Shown piece after piece: positions 35,798 to 46,666 of a DNA stretch of 64,000 nt (its first letter is position 1; every line of letters begins with the position of its first letter). The notes below the pieces were generated by a model. The model ran no database searches, was not told the DNA's origin, and saw only the letters and a list, made by a program, of their open reading frames with translations. The position numbers and the translations under genes are program-made. The DNA is from Paratinospora sagittata. Taxonomy: Eukaryota > Streptophyta > Magnoliopsida > Ranunculales > Menispermaceae. The stretch lies in the NCBI GenBank assembly GCA_035771175.1, contig CM069590.1, positions 61,419,997 through 61,483,996 of the forward strand. The letters are read 5' to 3'.

Positions 35798-37064
35798 CTG
35801 AAAAGGCATGATAAGATGGGTCAAGTTCTCTCCCACCAGCAAATGTATATATAAGAAGCAGAAATTTTGTAATGAGCCATTTACTTTACTCCAAAGGCAT
35901 TCTGTCTTTTAGTATCATTCTATGGTTCTGTTTTATGCTCAGCGAAGCAAGCATTTTCAGGGATTGCATCATTGCTGTTAAATTTTCTTAGAAAGAATGG
36001 TCTTCAGCAAGTGCTGAAGATCGTGAACTTTAGAATGGTCTTTTAGCTGATTCTCAGGCATTCTCATGGAATGTGTATGAATACAAATAAAATGAGAATT
36101 AGCAAGTGCACACAGGTTTGTACCTAAGCTCGGATCCAACTGACAAGGGTACCACTAACCTTCTATTTTTATCAAAGAGAGTTGAATAATTTTTTTTTTT
36201 TCCCCTCTTTGACCCTCAGTGTCCTTGCTAATCCTTTTGCGGGAGCAAGATTAGTCTGCAATCGAAAACGGTACACGGTATAAGACAATCCCTCTCTACA
36301 CTGAGCATATAGGTGTGAACGTAAATTCGGACATTTAAAACCGAAGCTGTCCTTCAATCACAGTTTATACCTCGCAACCAATTGCTATCCAACTTTAGGT
36401 AAATAATCTTATTTTAAGAACCCAGAAGGTATACTACCACTTGGAGAATTTGTTAAAGAATCTTAGAATGGTTAGATTTCTTTAGAATATAAACAAACTA
36501 ATTCTTGGGTAAATTTCAAATGCCTATATGAACAATTAAAAAAGAAAAAAACGAAGTCGAGAATAAATATTATGACTCAATTTTATAATCTAAAGTTTGA
36601 CAAAGATAAAAAAAAAAGATTAATTTAAGAGTCACCTAAAGACATTGCCAAAAAAATGGTCAAACTTAAGAAATAAATAGTGTCACTTCTTACGTATAAC
36701 TTTTTAGGTATTTAATTGATAAGTGTTAAATTCAGACTTTAGAAAATTCACAGGAGTCTTTCGTTACTAAGAAGAAAACTAAATATAAAAGAGAAAAAAA
36801 AAAAGAATATATAACCTTTCATAATAAATTTGTTGAGCCAAAAGAAAAAAATAACAAAAACGCCTAGAACTCTTAAGATCAGAATTTCAATGCTTCACTA
36901 AGTGAAGGAAGTTATATATCATTATTTTACCTCGGAACCTTCCTTTTCACCTGGATATGATTTTTATGAAATATAGCTATCCGGTAATGCAACAGGATTC
37001 AATCTGAGAAAACATTCTTAAATATGTAAATTGAGAAACATGCTCTCTGGGGAGGATGAAAAAC
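35798..37064. other. Convergent intergenic region
   Basis: This lies between the stop of the 706-residue-protein gene (+) and the stop of the nucleosidase gene (-). It starts with a probable 3' UTR (to about 36090) and is otherwise AT-rich. No gene or repeat family is recognised. Confidence 0.5.
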
Positions 37065-40000
37065 TCAGAGACCAGAGAAGCACTTCCCACTAATGAAATC
37101 CACAACTTGGGTAATTGCTTGATCAAGAGCTGCTGTCACTGCTACTAAATTCTGCAAGAATTCCTCTGCAGTGGGTTTATCACCATCAACAATATCCGTC
37201 ACAGCTTTTATAAATATTGCAGGAACGGACAGAAGATCTGCCACATATGCCACGGCTGCCCCCTGAGACACAAACCAATTATATAAGTGGAGCTCGCCTG
37301 AGAATCTGAAAAAGCTTGACCATGACGGAGGTTTTTGCAAAAGATCATGTAAAGAGATTTTAACACACTAACTTGGGACATATTGCATAAAATGGGACAA
37401 TAATATAGCAAGAGTGCAAGAAAAAAAAGGCTCCGAAGTATTAGTGGACTCTGGGGATTCCACACAATCCTATACTTGAAGGATGGTCTTAAGCAAGCAG
37501 GATTGGAGTTTGAAAATATAGAAGTATTCTGTGATAAGTGTTGAGTTTTAATCCTCAAGTGTGGCTTTTAGAGTTATGGCAAACTACCTCGCTATCAGTT
37601 TCAATAGTGAAATATGCAGCACAACTGTCATATGCATGTAAGCAGGAGTACTCAAAACATCTATCAATCATCAACTGTCAGAGTTGGAGAAGCCAGCTCA
37701 TAGCTTGCTCTCATGCTTGATCAAGAATTATGTACACATGCATTTCGCAAGCAGCATTTAAGTAATCTCATGGTGAGGAGAAGGCCATTGGTAAAATTGC
37801 TTTTTCTTGCTACCTTATGGGGAATTTGGATGGAGCGTAACAGGAGGATTTTCCAGAGTAAAAGCAGAATGGCTGATTCACTTTGGCATGACATTGTGCT
37901 GAATGCTGCAACCTGGATTGCTGCATCCAATCTAAAGGGTGGTTTTTCTGTTGGAGATTGGGTTAAGAATTGGTCTTTATGTATGTAATCTAGCCAGTTA
38001 ATAGTTTTGTATTTTGAAGAGTACTCCTGGTTCTCTTTTGTATCATTGAGGCTTTTGCCATTATTAATAATATTATTTTGTTTCTTATAAAAAAAAAAAA
38101 AAAAAAAACCAATTACTACATTAAGCTCAGTATTTGAGGGAATTAAAACTAAAAGACTGATTCTAAACAAAAGGCTAAATATATGAAAAGTTTTAGTTCA
38201 ATACTAGTATATGCGTATTTATCTGTCAGGAGCCAGTAACAATGATTTAATACATTTTCGGTCTGGTTCCTGTTCTTATCAGTATGGTTCACTTTAAGCT
38301 GTTCTAGCTTCTAGGTGAATCTTAGTTCAATACTTCAGTTCCTAATTGTTTGATTCCAATTCTTCTACAGTTCTAATTTCATAGACAAAAAACAGATATA
38401 GTTTCTATCAGTTCTCATCTCATCTTTGTTGTTCCCAAAAATAAGCCAAGGCCATGGAGGAGCTATCTCAGCTACAAGAGCACATAAAGGGAGACCAGGT
38501 CAGTAGAAAGCTGATGACCTATATGTAAATGTGCCAAGAAGTGATCGTAACTTGATTCTATTATCCCCGGAAAAGAAGGATTTGTCAATAAGTATGTTAA
38601 TTGATGGTTGTTGTGAAGCTAGGTGCGTGAAGGTGTAGTGACTGACACAATTCAGTTAAACTAAGTCTAGAACTGGACAATAGAACAGTGGTACATGCCA
38701 TAAACCATGACGGAAAAGGAGAAATCACATTGTAAGTTTGATTCTCAACTTATATACAAAATTGTGCAAGCACAATGTAGGTCACCAAGGCACCAACTGC
38801 TCAAATAGAAGGCATGTGTACGCAGGCAGCTATGGAAGAGCCAAAGGAAGACTAAACCTAGATTGTGGCACTTCAAAAAAATCTAAATTCTCTTGGGATA
38901 TAATTTCCATAAAAAAAAAAGGAATGAACATGATAACGTAGCTAAAGCCATACCCTATTTTCTGTCTTTTGTTTTTTAGGGGTGGGGGTCGGAAGTATAT
39001 GGGTTAAGTGGTCAATTTGACTCCCATGATCTCAAGGCTTGCATACCACTTATTAGACCATTGAGCCAAAAGGATTCAACCCATACACTTGGGACAAGGC
39101 TTTGCCGTTTTCTAATGTTAACATGATCATTATTTATGCAAGTAATTAACAGGATGTAATGCATGTTGAATAAATGCCTATATTTAATTTTTACCAAGTA
39201 ATAAATTCAAATTTAAATAACAGGCAAGATGAAGGGCATGATAGAACAAGAATATGAAAACCATGAATGATCCAAGAAAGTGTCATTACATGCGGTATTA
39301 ACTCATTATCAGTCAACTAAGAGGAAAGAGAAGGTTCCATTTGAACCTTCACTGGACACACCGATTTCTGTAATAGAGTTGGCAAAGTAACATGGTTACC
39401 TCCATATCTTTCACAGTAGCATCATTGGCAGTAATGGCAGCTTCATCCTGTGGTGACATATCCAAGGAGTCCCCAGTAGACAATTTGCCAACCTGAGATA
39501 TGCACATAAAATCATTTAGAAGGGCAAAAGCATGGTTCATGAGGATGTTAGTGGTGGTGAATACAAGAGGTCATAAATTGTATAAACATCACTTCACAAA
39601 CACCAAGTAGCAGCCCTACCTGGCCACCTCATTTATTGAAGGAAAAGTAGATGCAATGATTAAGCAAAACTACCACACTAATGGGAACTATATTCCATTG
39701 AAGCCATATGGCAGGATTTTGTTCCTCTAGTCTATACTATCATTTTTCTTCGGTAAGGACTCCAAAATACAGAAAGACAACTGTGATTTGGTATATATCA
39801 ATAACCTATCCCAGTATCAAGAATATTTTTTGAGATCTTTAAAGAAAAGAGAAATTTCACCAATATAATTACAGAAAATGCAAGCATATTAACTGTATGT
39901 CCAAAGATCAAATCCTCAAAAGTGTATCTCAGGTAAGGAAGAGATCTAGCAATGCCTGTAGATTCAATTTAATCCATCGTTACCTGAAGGCAGTAGGGAT

Positions 40001-43000
40001 GCATAAAAAAGGAACGAAACTAACCATGGAACAGAGGCTACTGTGACCTATTATATACTATTGGCAATAAATGGTCATCCCCACATTATATTTCTTCAAC
40101 GGAGTAATTCCTACTACAGACTATTACAGCTATACATATTCAAAAGAGAACGGGAGAAGATTGTAACAGTTAGTCATGAGTGTTGCAGAGCCGGGGAATA
40201 AAACAGTCACCTTCATCTTAAATTCCTTCAGCACATTTGGTGTTGAGAAGGTCATTCTAGCGCCAATGCCATATTGATCAAAAACCTGTTGGATGAAGAT
40301 TGGGAATTTGTAAGTCTCTTAACTATTTCATAACCTTCCTGTATCAAATTGTTCATTCAGGAACTCCCACTATCACATGGAGCAGTAGTAGATATCAATA
40401 AAAGATAGTGCTAGGTAGTCAGCATCTTGAAAAATGTTTTGATTAGTATGTCACTGACAAGGGATTTGCTTCTAAATTGTCCATAATTTCATTAGACAAG
40501 TGGAGCTAGGTAAGACATAGAGAAATTAATAATTATCTTAAATAAGTGGACTTACTGGAATAGGTATCCTTCTATCATGGAAAGCAACATCAGAAACTAG
40601 GATTACGTCCCCAATGCATGCTCCTTTGGCCTGAAAATTTTTAAAATCAGATTTTCTAGAATCATTAGTGTGTCTTCGCTCATATGAGAGTTAGTACAAC
40701 ATCACAAATGAAAGCATAGAAAAATGAAAATTCTATAATATTACTTGTGAATTGACAACAGAAGGAACACAAGGAAAGTAACCAACAGATTGTTTCATTC
40801 ATCCATGAGTATAATACAGCCTACAGCCCACAACCATGTGATACTGAAATTAGACCTTTTGAAAACAAAATGAATGTGATGTAAATTCGTCGCGGAAGCA
40901 AGAACAAAAATACTCAAAAATATAACCAAATATATATTCTATTGAATAAAATATTCAAAGAGAGAAAAAAATTTATCTTCATCTCCTAAATTTTGTAATT
41001 GGAGCTCCTTATATAGATGACTCCCCTAAACAACTTCTAAAATACTTGAAACACCTAAAAATAAGTTTCCTAATCTACCTATAATATAATAACGACTTTC
41101 TAATCCTATTAGAACTCTATTTAGACATTTCTCAACACTTTCTAATATACTTAAATAATAAAAAACGAATTTTAAAACTATCTAAAACTACCACTAAAAA
41201 AATTATATATATCAAAATAAAAACTTCTCTAAAAAATTAAACTAAAATAAAAAACATAAAGAATATGCAAAAAATACAATATACATCATTCCCCCATTGT
41301 TGGAAAGAATTCGTCATTGAATTCGAATCACCACCAGAAGAATCATCGTAGTATGGAGGATGTCGCACAGTAAAAACTTTAGATGCGTGAAGATAGCCAG
41401 ATAACTGTACTCTGAAAAAATATATCCTAGACTCGAATCTAGTGACCACAAGTGCAACAGTCTTTTGATTTGGAACTTTGTTGAAATCAAATATTTTCTC
41501 AACTATAAATTGTCGATCCATTGTTTCATTGGGTTGAAGATCATCACGAAAACTCTTTTGATCAGCAAATGGGTTCTTATGCTCTTCTCCAATCCACACG
41601 TTATCCTCTTCAACTTTTAGAGTCAAGAAACTCTGTCGATCCACTAAGAGCACTCCTTGGTCATCAATAACAACCCCTTCCTCAAGTTCATCACTGTATT
41701 CATCAAATATGGGTGGATTATCAAAAGGATTTGCTTCTTCAATCCATTCATCCATAACAGTTGGTGTAAAACAAACCTCACGGCGAGGTGCAGGCAAGTG
41801 CTTGTGTTAGCAGCGATCCCTACGATCTACATTAATCGCATGGGATTGGTCAGATTCGGACCCCTGCTTTGAATTGTGGAGTGAAACTAGAGGATTGCTG
41901 TGAGAACCCACAATTTTCTCCATATCTTGGACAATGACCGACTCTTGAAGTTGTAGTTGCGACAACGTCAAGCGTAAAACAACTTTCAACAGTTGATTTA
42001 TGGTTTTGGCGTTATTGGTGATCAATTCTTCAAGTCAATCAATCCGAGAATTGATTGCGAATCTTCCTTTTCTCTTTGACACCACTGACGAAAAAGAGCA
42101 AGATCGAACCTGTCTCTAATACCAATTTAATGTAGATTCGTCGCGGAAACAAGAACGAAAATACTAAAAAATATAACCAAATATATATTCTATTGAATAA
42201 AAAAAAAAATGATCTTCATCTCCTAAATTTTGTAATTGGAGCTCCTTATATAGATAATAACTCCCCTAAAACAATTTCTAAACTACCTGAAACACCTAAA
42301 AATAAGTTTTCCAATCTATCTATAATATAATAACAACTTCCAAATCCTATTAGAAGTTTATAACTCTATTTAGACACTTCTCAACACTTTTTAATATACT
42401 TAAATAATAATAAACACGAAAAAGCTATGGGAGGTACAGATTCAAGAACTGGTACAAAAACAAAAGTGTTTACCTTAAAGCCACCAGCAGTGCCTGCATT
42501 TATGATAAGGTCTGGCTGCAAAGCTTGGATGGAAGCATAGGTCACAAGTGAGGCAGAAATTGTGCCCACACTATCAACACCTGGAAGAAGGCAGTTGTAG
42601 AACTTTCATCAAAAGTCGGATGAAAAATAGGAATACAAATCAAAATTGCACAGCTGAAAGAGACCTTAATTTTTTACAAGGGAAAACAGCAGAGAATCAT
42701 TCCATCAGTTCAAATAACTAATACATTCTATAGAACAAATTGAGGAACAAATCCTTCATTTCTAAGTTTATGGTCTCTCTCCTGAAAACTCAAGAGTTGG
42801 CTCAAAGAAATGCACCGTAGTGCTAATAAGTAATTAGAACATCTAAAGTTCATTGCATAAACAACTCAACAGACAATAATTTCTTCTACCAAAGCAAAAT
42901 AATCAAAAGCAAATGATCTTATTAAGCTCTACATGTCAGGCCCATCATTTGTAGGATGAACAATATCTTAGAACCATAATTCAGCATGCATCAGGAAAAG

Positions 43001-44761
43001 CATGACCAAAAATGCTCCATTTTTCAAAAAAGAGTGTTGGTGTCCAAGGATTTGCAGTCAATTATGTTGGTGGCTGGTTAATCCATAGTTTAATCTCTAT
43101 GTGCTAAAGCTCACATATTCATAAACAGTAGAGGGGTTAAAAAATAAAAAATAAAAAATTGTGGCTGCCTATAAGACATGAATCTGTGCTCATTAATTTG
43201 AACAAGACAAACTATTAAATAAAAGGGGACAAACACTTACCCAAAGTTGCATCTTTTCCAGGCCAGATTATGTTAATAAACAAATCCTTGTAAATACCAT
43301 GATATCTAACCCAAGGAACCCCTTTAGGAAACCTGAAAAATAATAGTAACAAAAAGGCAATATATAAAGAGTCACTCTCAAGCACCACTTGGAAGGTAGT
43401 CACAAGTCACAACTTGGAGACAGACAACTCAGTTCAGCAAATATTGTAGCTAATGACTAACAATATAAATTCTCAAGGATGATAGGTAGCTGTTTCACAC
43501 CAACGGTGTCCACAACAAAACCAAGTCAAATTTTCAGACCACAACTATCTTTGATCTTTATGTTTCTTGTTTGATAGATCCGATTAAACATTTTCAAGAA
43601 GTTCGATTGAAGCTCAAATACCAAAATAGATTGACAGGGATGCTTCTTAGAAAAGTTCAAATTCCAATAGCTGTAGATCATGACTAATTTAATCATTCAA
43701 GCACAAACTTTAGTTGCTTATAGAATTTTATTGACAATAAAGAAAACAATAACAGGAACACTTGCTTTTGTTGAAATAAGTTTTCCAAAGTTAAAATCAG
43801 TAAAGTTTTACATAAGACCAATAAAGCCACAATAAAGACTAAACAAATTTGCAATATTATCTACAATAAATGATATTAGTAAAAATCTGAATATTTAACA
43901 AATTAAAAAATAATTAGTTTTAGATATTTTAAAAGTAATAGTTACTATATAAAATTCATTTAATGTTTTTATTTTAGCACTAATTATCAAAAAGCCTAAT
44001 ATTAGATTTTCAACAAGAGTTAAGCTCCTTTTTTTTTTTTTTTTAAATATGCTCCATCGCCTGTAAATTAGTGTATTAGTCTTCAAGTTCTCTTAATGAA
44101 GAATACGCATGGAAATCTACCAGTCCAAAAAGTGGTTGCAGGTTTCGCATCAAGTTCACGAATTAGTGGTCATGCCACTCAAGTCCATAACGTAATAACA
44201 TCATCGTCTGTCGCATTATGACGACAACAATTTCTATTAAAGCGACAGAAGAAGATGAAAGTCCTGCTCCAGAAACTTTTAGCGCTCTTATTAAAAAAAA
44301 AAAATGCAAATAAATGACATTTTTAAAGAGTTTCGTCTACAAGAATGTGAAATCGAGTCACAGAACAATAGAACACCAAAAAAGAATGAAAGAGGTGGAA
44401 TCAGAAATGAAATAAGAACTCACACGGAATCCTGGTCCTCCGTAAGCTGGAATTTGTTGACAAGCGGAAGTGCTTCAGTCTGCATAGCTGGTATTCCGAA
44501 TCAAGATCATTAATTAATAAAAAAAAAACGAAAGAAGAACGTACATAAATCAGAAACCTCCAAATTAAAACTGAAATCAATAATCTGACATATAAACTCA
44601 CAACACAGAAATCAACCAAAAAACCCTAGCAATCGACGAAAACTAATTTAAAAAAAAAAAAAAGTACCGATGATGATGACGATCGTCGAGATTGGTCTTT
44701 TCTCCGCTTCCGCTACCATGGCCTCCTCTACGACCTCAACGCTGTCCTCTTGAGGAGCCAT
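37065..44761 (-). CDS. MTN: 5'-methylthioadenosine nucleosidase
   Basis: Cleaves methylthioadenosine, the by-product of ethylene, polyamine and nicotianamine synthesis, to adenine and methylthioribose, the first step of the methionine salvage (Yang) cycle in the cytosol. Eight minus-strand exons join in frame: 44668-44761, 44424-44487, 43241-43332, 42474-42580, 40556-40630, 40211-40285, 39400-39492 and 37065-37262, giving 265 residues (Arabidopsis MTN1 is 267). Landmarks: AMQTEALPLVNKF, VPWVRYHGIYKDL, INAGTAGGFK, FHDRRIPIP, LSTGDSLDMS, KDMEGAAVAYV (the Glu contacts the ribose) and KAVTDIVDGDKP, whose first Asp is the likely catalytic acid (from family knowledge). The protein is complete and no residue is missing. 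The gene is stretched to 7.7 kb by long introns carrying a LINE tail (intron 7) and a short LTR element (intron 4). Whether it corresponds to MTN1 or MTN2 is not decided, and it may predate that duplication. Confidence 0.95.
37713..38108 (+). mobile_element. 3' end of an L1-type LINE in MTN intron 7 (antisense to the gene)
   Basis: An ORF tail ending at 37988 contains LWGIWMERNRRIF and, near the end, GGFSVGDWVKNW, the characteristic C-terminus of plant L1 LINE ORF2 proteins. About 100 bases of 3' UTR follow, then a poly-A tract at about 38089-38108. The element is heavily 5'-truncated; reverse transcriptase and endonuclease are absent. AAACCAATTA just after the tract (38106-38115) also occurs at 37272-37281. 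This could be the target duplication, but the sequence between 37282 and about 37700 does not look like LINE coding sequence, so the left boundary is unsettled. Confidence 0.7.
40880..41166 (-). repeat. 3' LTR of the short LTR element
   Basis: Aligns along its length with 42131-42416. Shared strings include ATTCGTCGCGGAA, AACCAAATATATATTCTATTG and AATTGGAGCTCCTTATATAGAT. Its outer edge begins TGTAAATTCG on the plus strand. Confidence 0.8.
42131..42416 (-). repeat. 5' LTR of the short LTR element
   Basis: The second copy of the direct repeat. On the minus strand it begins TGTTTATT and ends ATCTACA, six bases before the primer-binding-like TGGTATTAGAGAC. Confidence 0.8.
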
Positions 44762-44773
44762 GGAAATTCCTCT

Positions 44774-44899
44774 CTCTCTCTCTCGCTCTCTCTCTCTGTT
44801 GTACACTCTCAATAGAGAAACAATCAGGAGCTTTCAAGAACAAGAACACGTTTTCAAGTTCCCGCGGTTGAACGCTTCAGAGTTTCCTTTATATATATA
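44774..44899 (-). promoter_or_regulatory. Core promoter and leader of the MTN gene
   Basis: On the minus strand a TATATATATAA box (44889-44899) lies about 130 bases before the ATG at 44761. The untranslated leader contains a GA-rich run (44774-44800), like the ERD2-like gene. Positions are read directly; the transcription start is inferred. Confidence 0.6.
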
Positions 44900-46664
44900 G
44901 AGAGAGATAGCTGCGTTACAACAGGGGTTGAGGTTGGTCACTTCAACGGTTTTTCTGGAAGAGAACGATTAAAAAGATGCAAAGAGAGAAGACAGGAAAG
45001 ACAGATGTGAGACACTAGGGGCCAATGGTTTGGATTTTCTAGTTTTGGTGACTCTGCCATCTCTGCCCTTCCTTTTTTCTTCTTCTTATTCGTCTTCATT
45101 TATAAATATCTTTTCAGAAATGCAAGCCAATGGCTAGAATTTTCATCCGTCAATACTCTCGTGTATTTATTTATTTTTTTGGAGCAAAGCTATATAGTTT
45201 GAAATTGTCACGCCAAATGTCACAATTGGATGTTTCTAGGTATGAAAATAAGTTCTTTTATTTGCACAAAAAAAAAAAGAAAAAAAGTTCTTTTGAATTA
45301 TAAATATATTTTTAATGGTAAATATTATTTTTAATCATGAAATTGTTTAATTCTTTTATTTGTTCTTTATTCTTTATAATTTTTTTTATGGGTGGTTAGG
45401 TAGTATCCTTTTTCATAAATACCCCTTTTAAAGTCACAAAATAATTTTATTTTATATTTATTTATTTTTGACTAATAATGGCTAGTGATCTAAAAGTAAT
45501 GAGAACTGTATCTTAATTGGAGTACATCATAAATAAAAAATAATAATAATAAATAAATAAATAAATAATAAATAGAGAAATATTTTTATCTTTAAAAAAC
45601 AATGTATAATATTAAAAAAATACGCCACAAGCTTCGAAATCTAACTTACTTTATTGATATCACTTTAATATATAGATTTAATTTTTTGTATAATTGTCTT
45701 TCTTTAACCCAGGTTAAAAGCTTATTATGCGGCAAATGACACATCAAATTTGTGACATTTAGTGTGTGACAATTTCAGGTTATTTAACATTTTAACCCTT
45801 TTTTTTTGTGTGGGGTGCTGGGCCAAACCTGAGACTATGGACTGTTGGAATGGTAGAAGCCCATTGGAACTTGGAAGAGTAATAAAGCAAAAGAATTTTG
45901 AAGCCATCCAAAGTGTCTTATTCTTTCATCGTGGAAATTAGTTGAAATTATGTTTGAGATCTATAATTTTTTTTTGGAAAGCTACTAAAACTATTAACTC
46001 ATTCCTCTCAGTCCACCCTTTCATTCACTTCCCATACCTAAAAATTTAAAAACAACTAAATACTATGTCTCCACCAATCCTAATCCCAAAAATACCCTTT
46101 ATGCGTTCTCTTCACTTTTCAACGCCTCTCTTCCCTTTTCTCTCCAATGTTCCGTTTATCTCTTTTCTCAATCTTCATTTCTTGCTTGATTTCAACCGTT
46201 GAAGAAGTTAAATTAACGCTTGAAGACATTTTAGCCAAAAAAGGAGAAGATCTACAGGTAAAATTAAAAGATTTCGTAAAGAAAATTTCAAATATAAATC
46301 AGAGAGTAAATCTTCAATTTTTCAAGTTATAAGTTAAATTTGTTATCTTATTTAGTGTTATTTGTTCATTTCTACCTAGATCTAGGACCTAAATTATGAA
46401 AAAAATCTGTTGAAAAATGGTAGTATGCCTAAACTCATTGTATAGTTTGATTATATTCATGTGGCCGATTTGATTATTCAAAAAATCTGAACTACGCTAG
46501 CTACATGGACCCATACACATTAATACAGTGTTCAGAGCCTCCACTGTTGCATTGTTGAACTTATGGGCAGTGGACATAATGATGTCGAACAACAAAACTT
46601 TTCTCCCATTTTCTGAGCCCTTGAGCCCTCACAGTTAATCAGTGATCTGCACTTTTTTGATGTG
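44900..46664. other. Intergenic region between MTN and the gypsy element
   Basis: AT-rich, with an (AATA)n-like run near 45537-45575 and several poly-T runs. A short ORF at 46147-46332 (+) begins with a hydrophobic stretch and meets a possible donor (CAG|GTAAAA) at about 46258. It could be a first exon, but nothing following it supports a gene. No gene is called. Confidence 0.4.
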
Positions 46665-46666
46665 CA

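Larger units (their letters stand above)
40880..42416 (-). mobile_element. Short non-autonomous LTR retrotransposon (deleted gypsy or TRIM-like) in MTN intron 4
   Basis: Two direct repeats of about 286 bp flank about 960 bp of internal sequence. On the minus strand the LTR starts TGTTTATTATTATTTAAG and ends CGACGAATCTACA. Just inside the 5' LTR (42131-42416) lies TGGTATTAGAGAC, a primer site close to the initiator-Met-tRNA type (TGGTATCAGAGC). The internal part carries a 186-codon ORF (41237-41797, minus) with an acidic PPIFDEYSDELEEG-like stretch that resembles spacer segments of plant gypsy polyproteins, but no protease, reverse transcriptase or integrase. The other LTR (40880-41166) has diverged by scattered substitutions and small indels. 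I found no matching target duplication. It lies in the same orientation as MTN. Confidence 0.8.

Noticed and set aside
41237..41797. 186-codon reverse ORF as a host gene inside the MTN intron
   Set aside because: It lies between two LTRs next to a primer-binding site and has gypsy-like spacer composition, so it is part of the element.
46147..46332. Small ORF with hydrophobic N-terminus and a possible splice donor
   Set aside because: No second exon, no homologue and no promoter evidence; left as part of the intergenic description.
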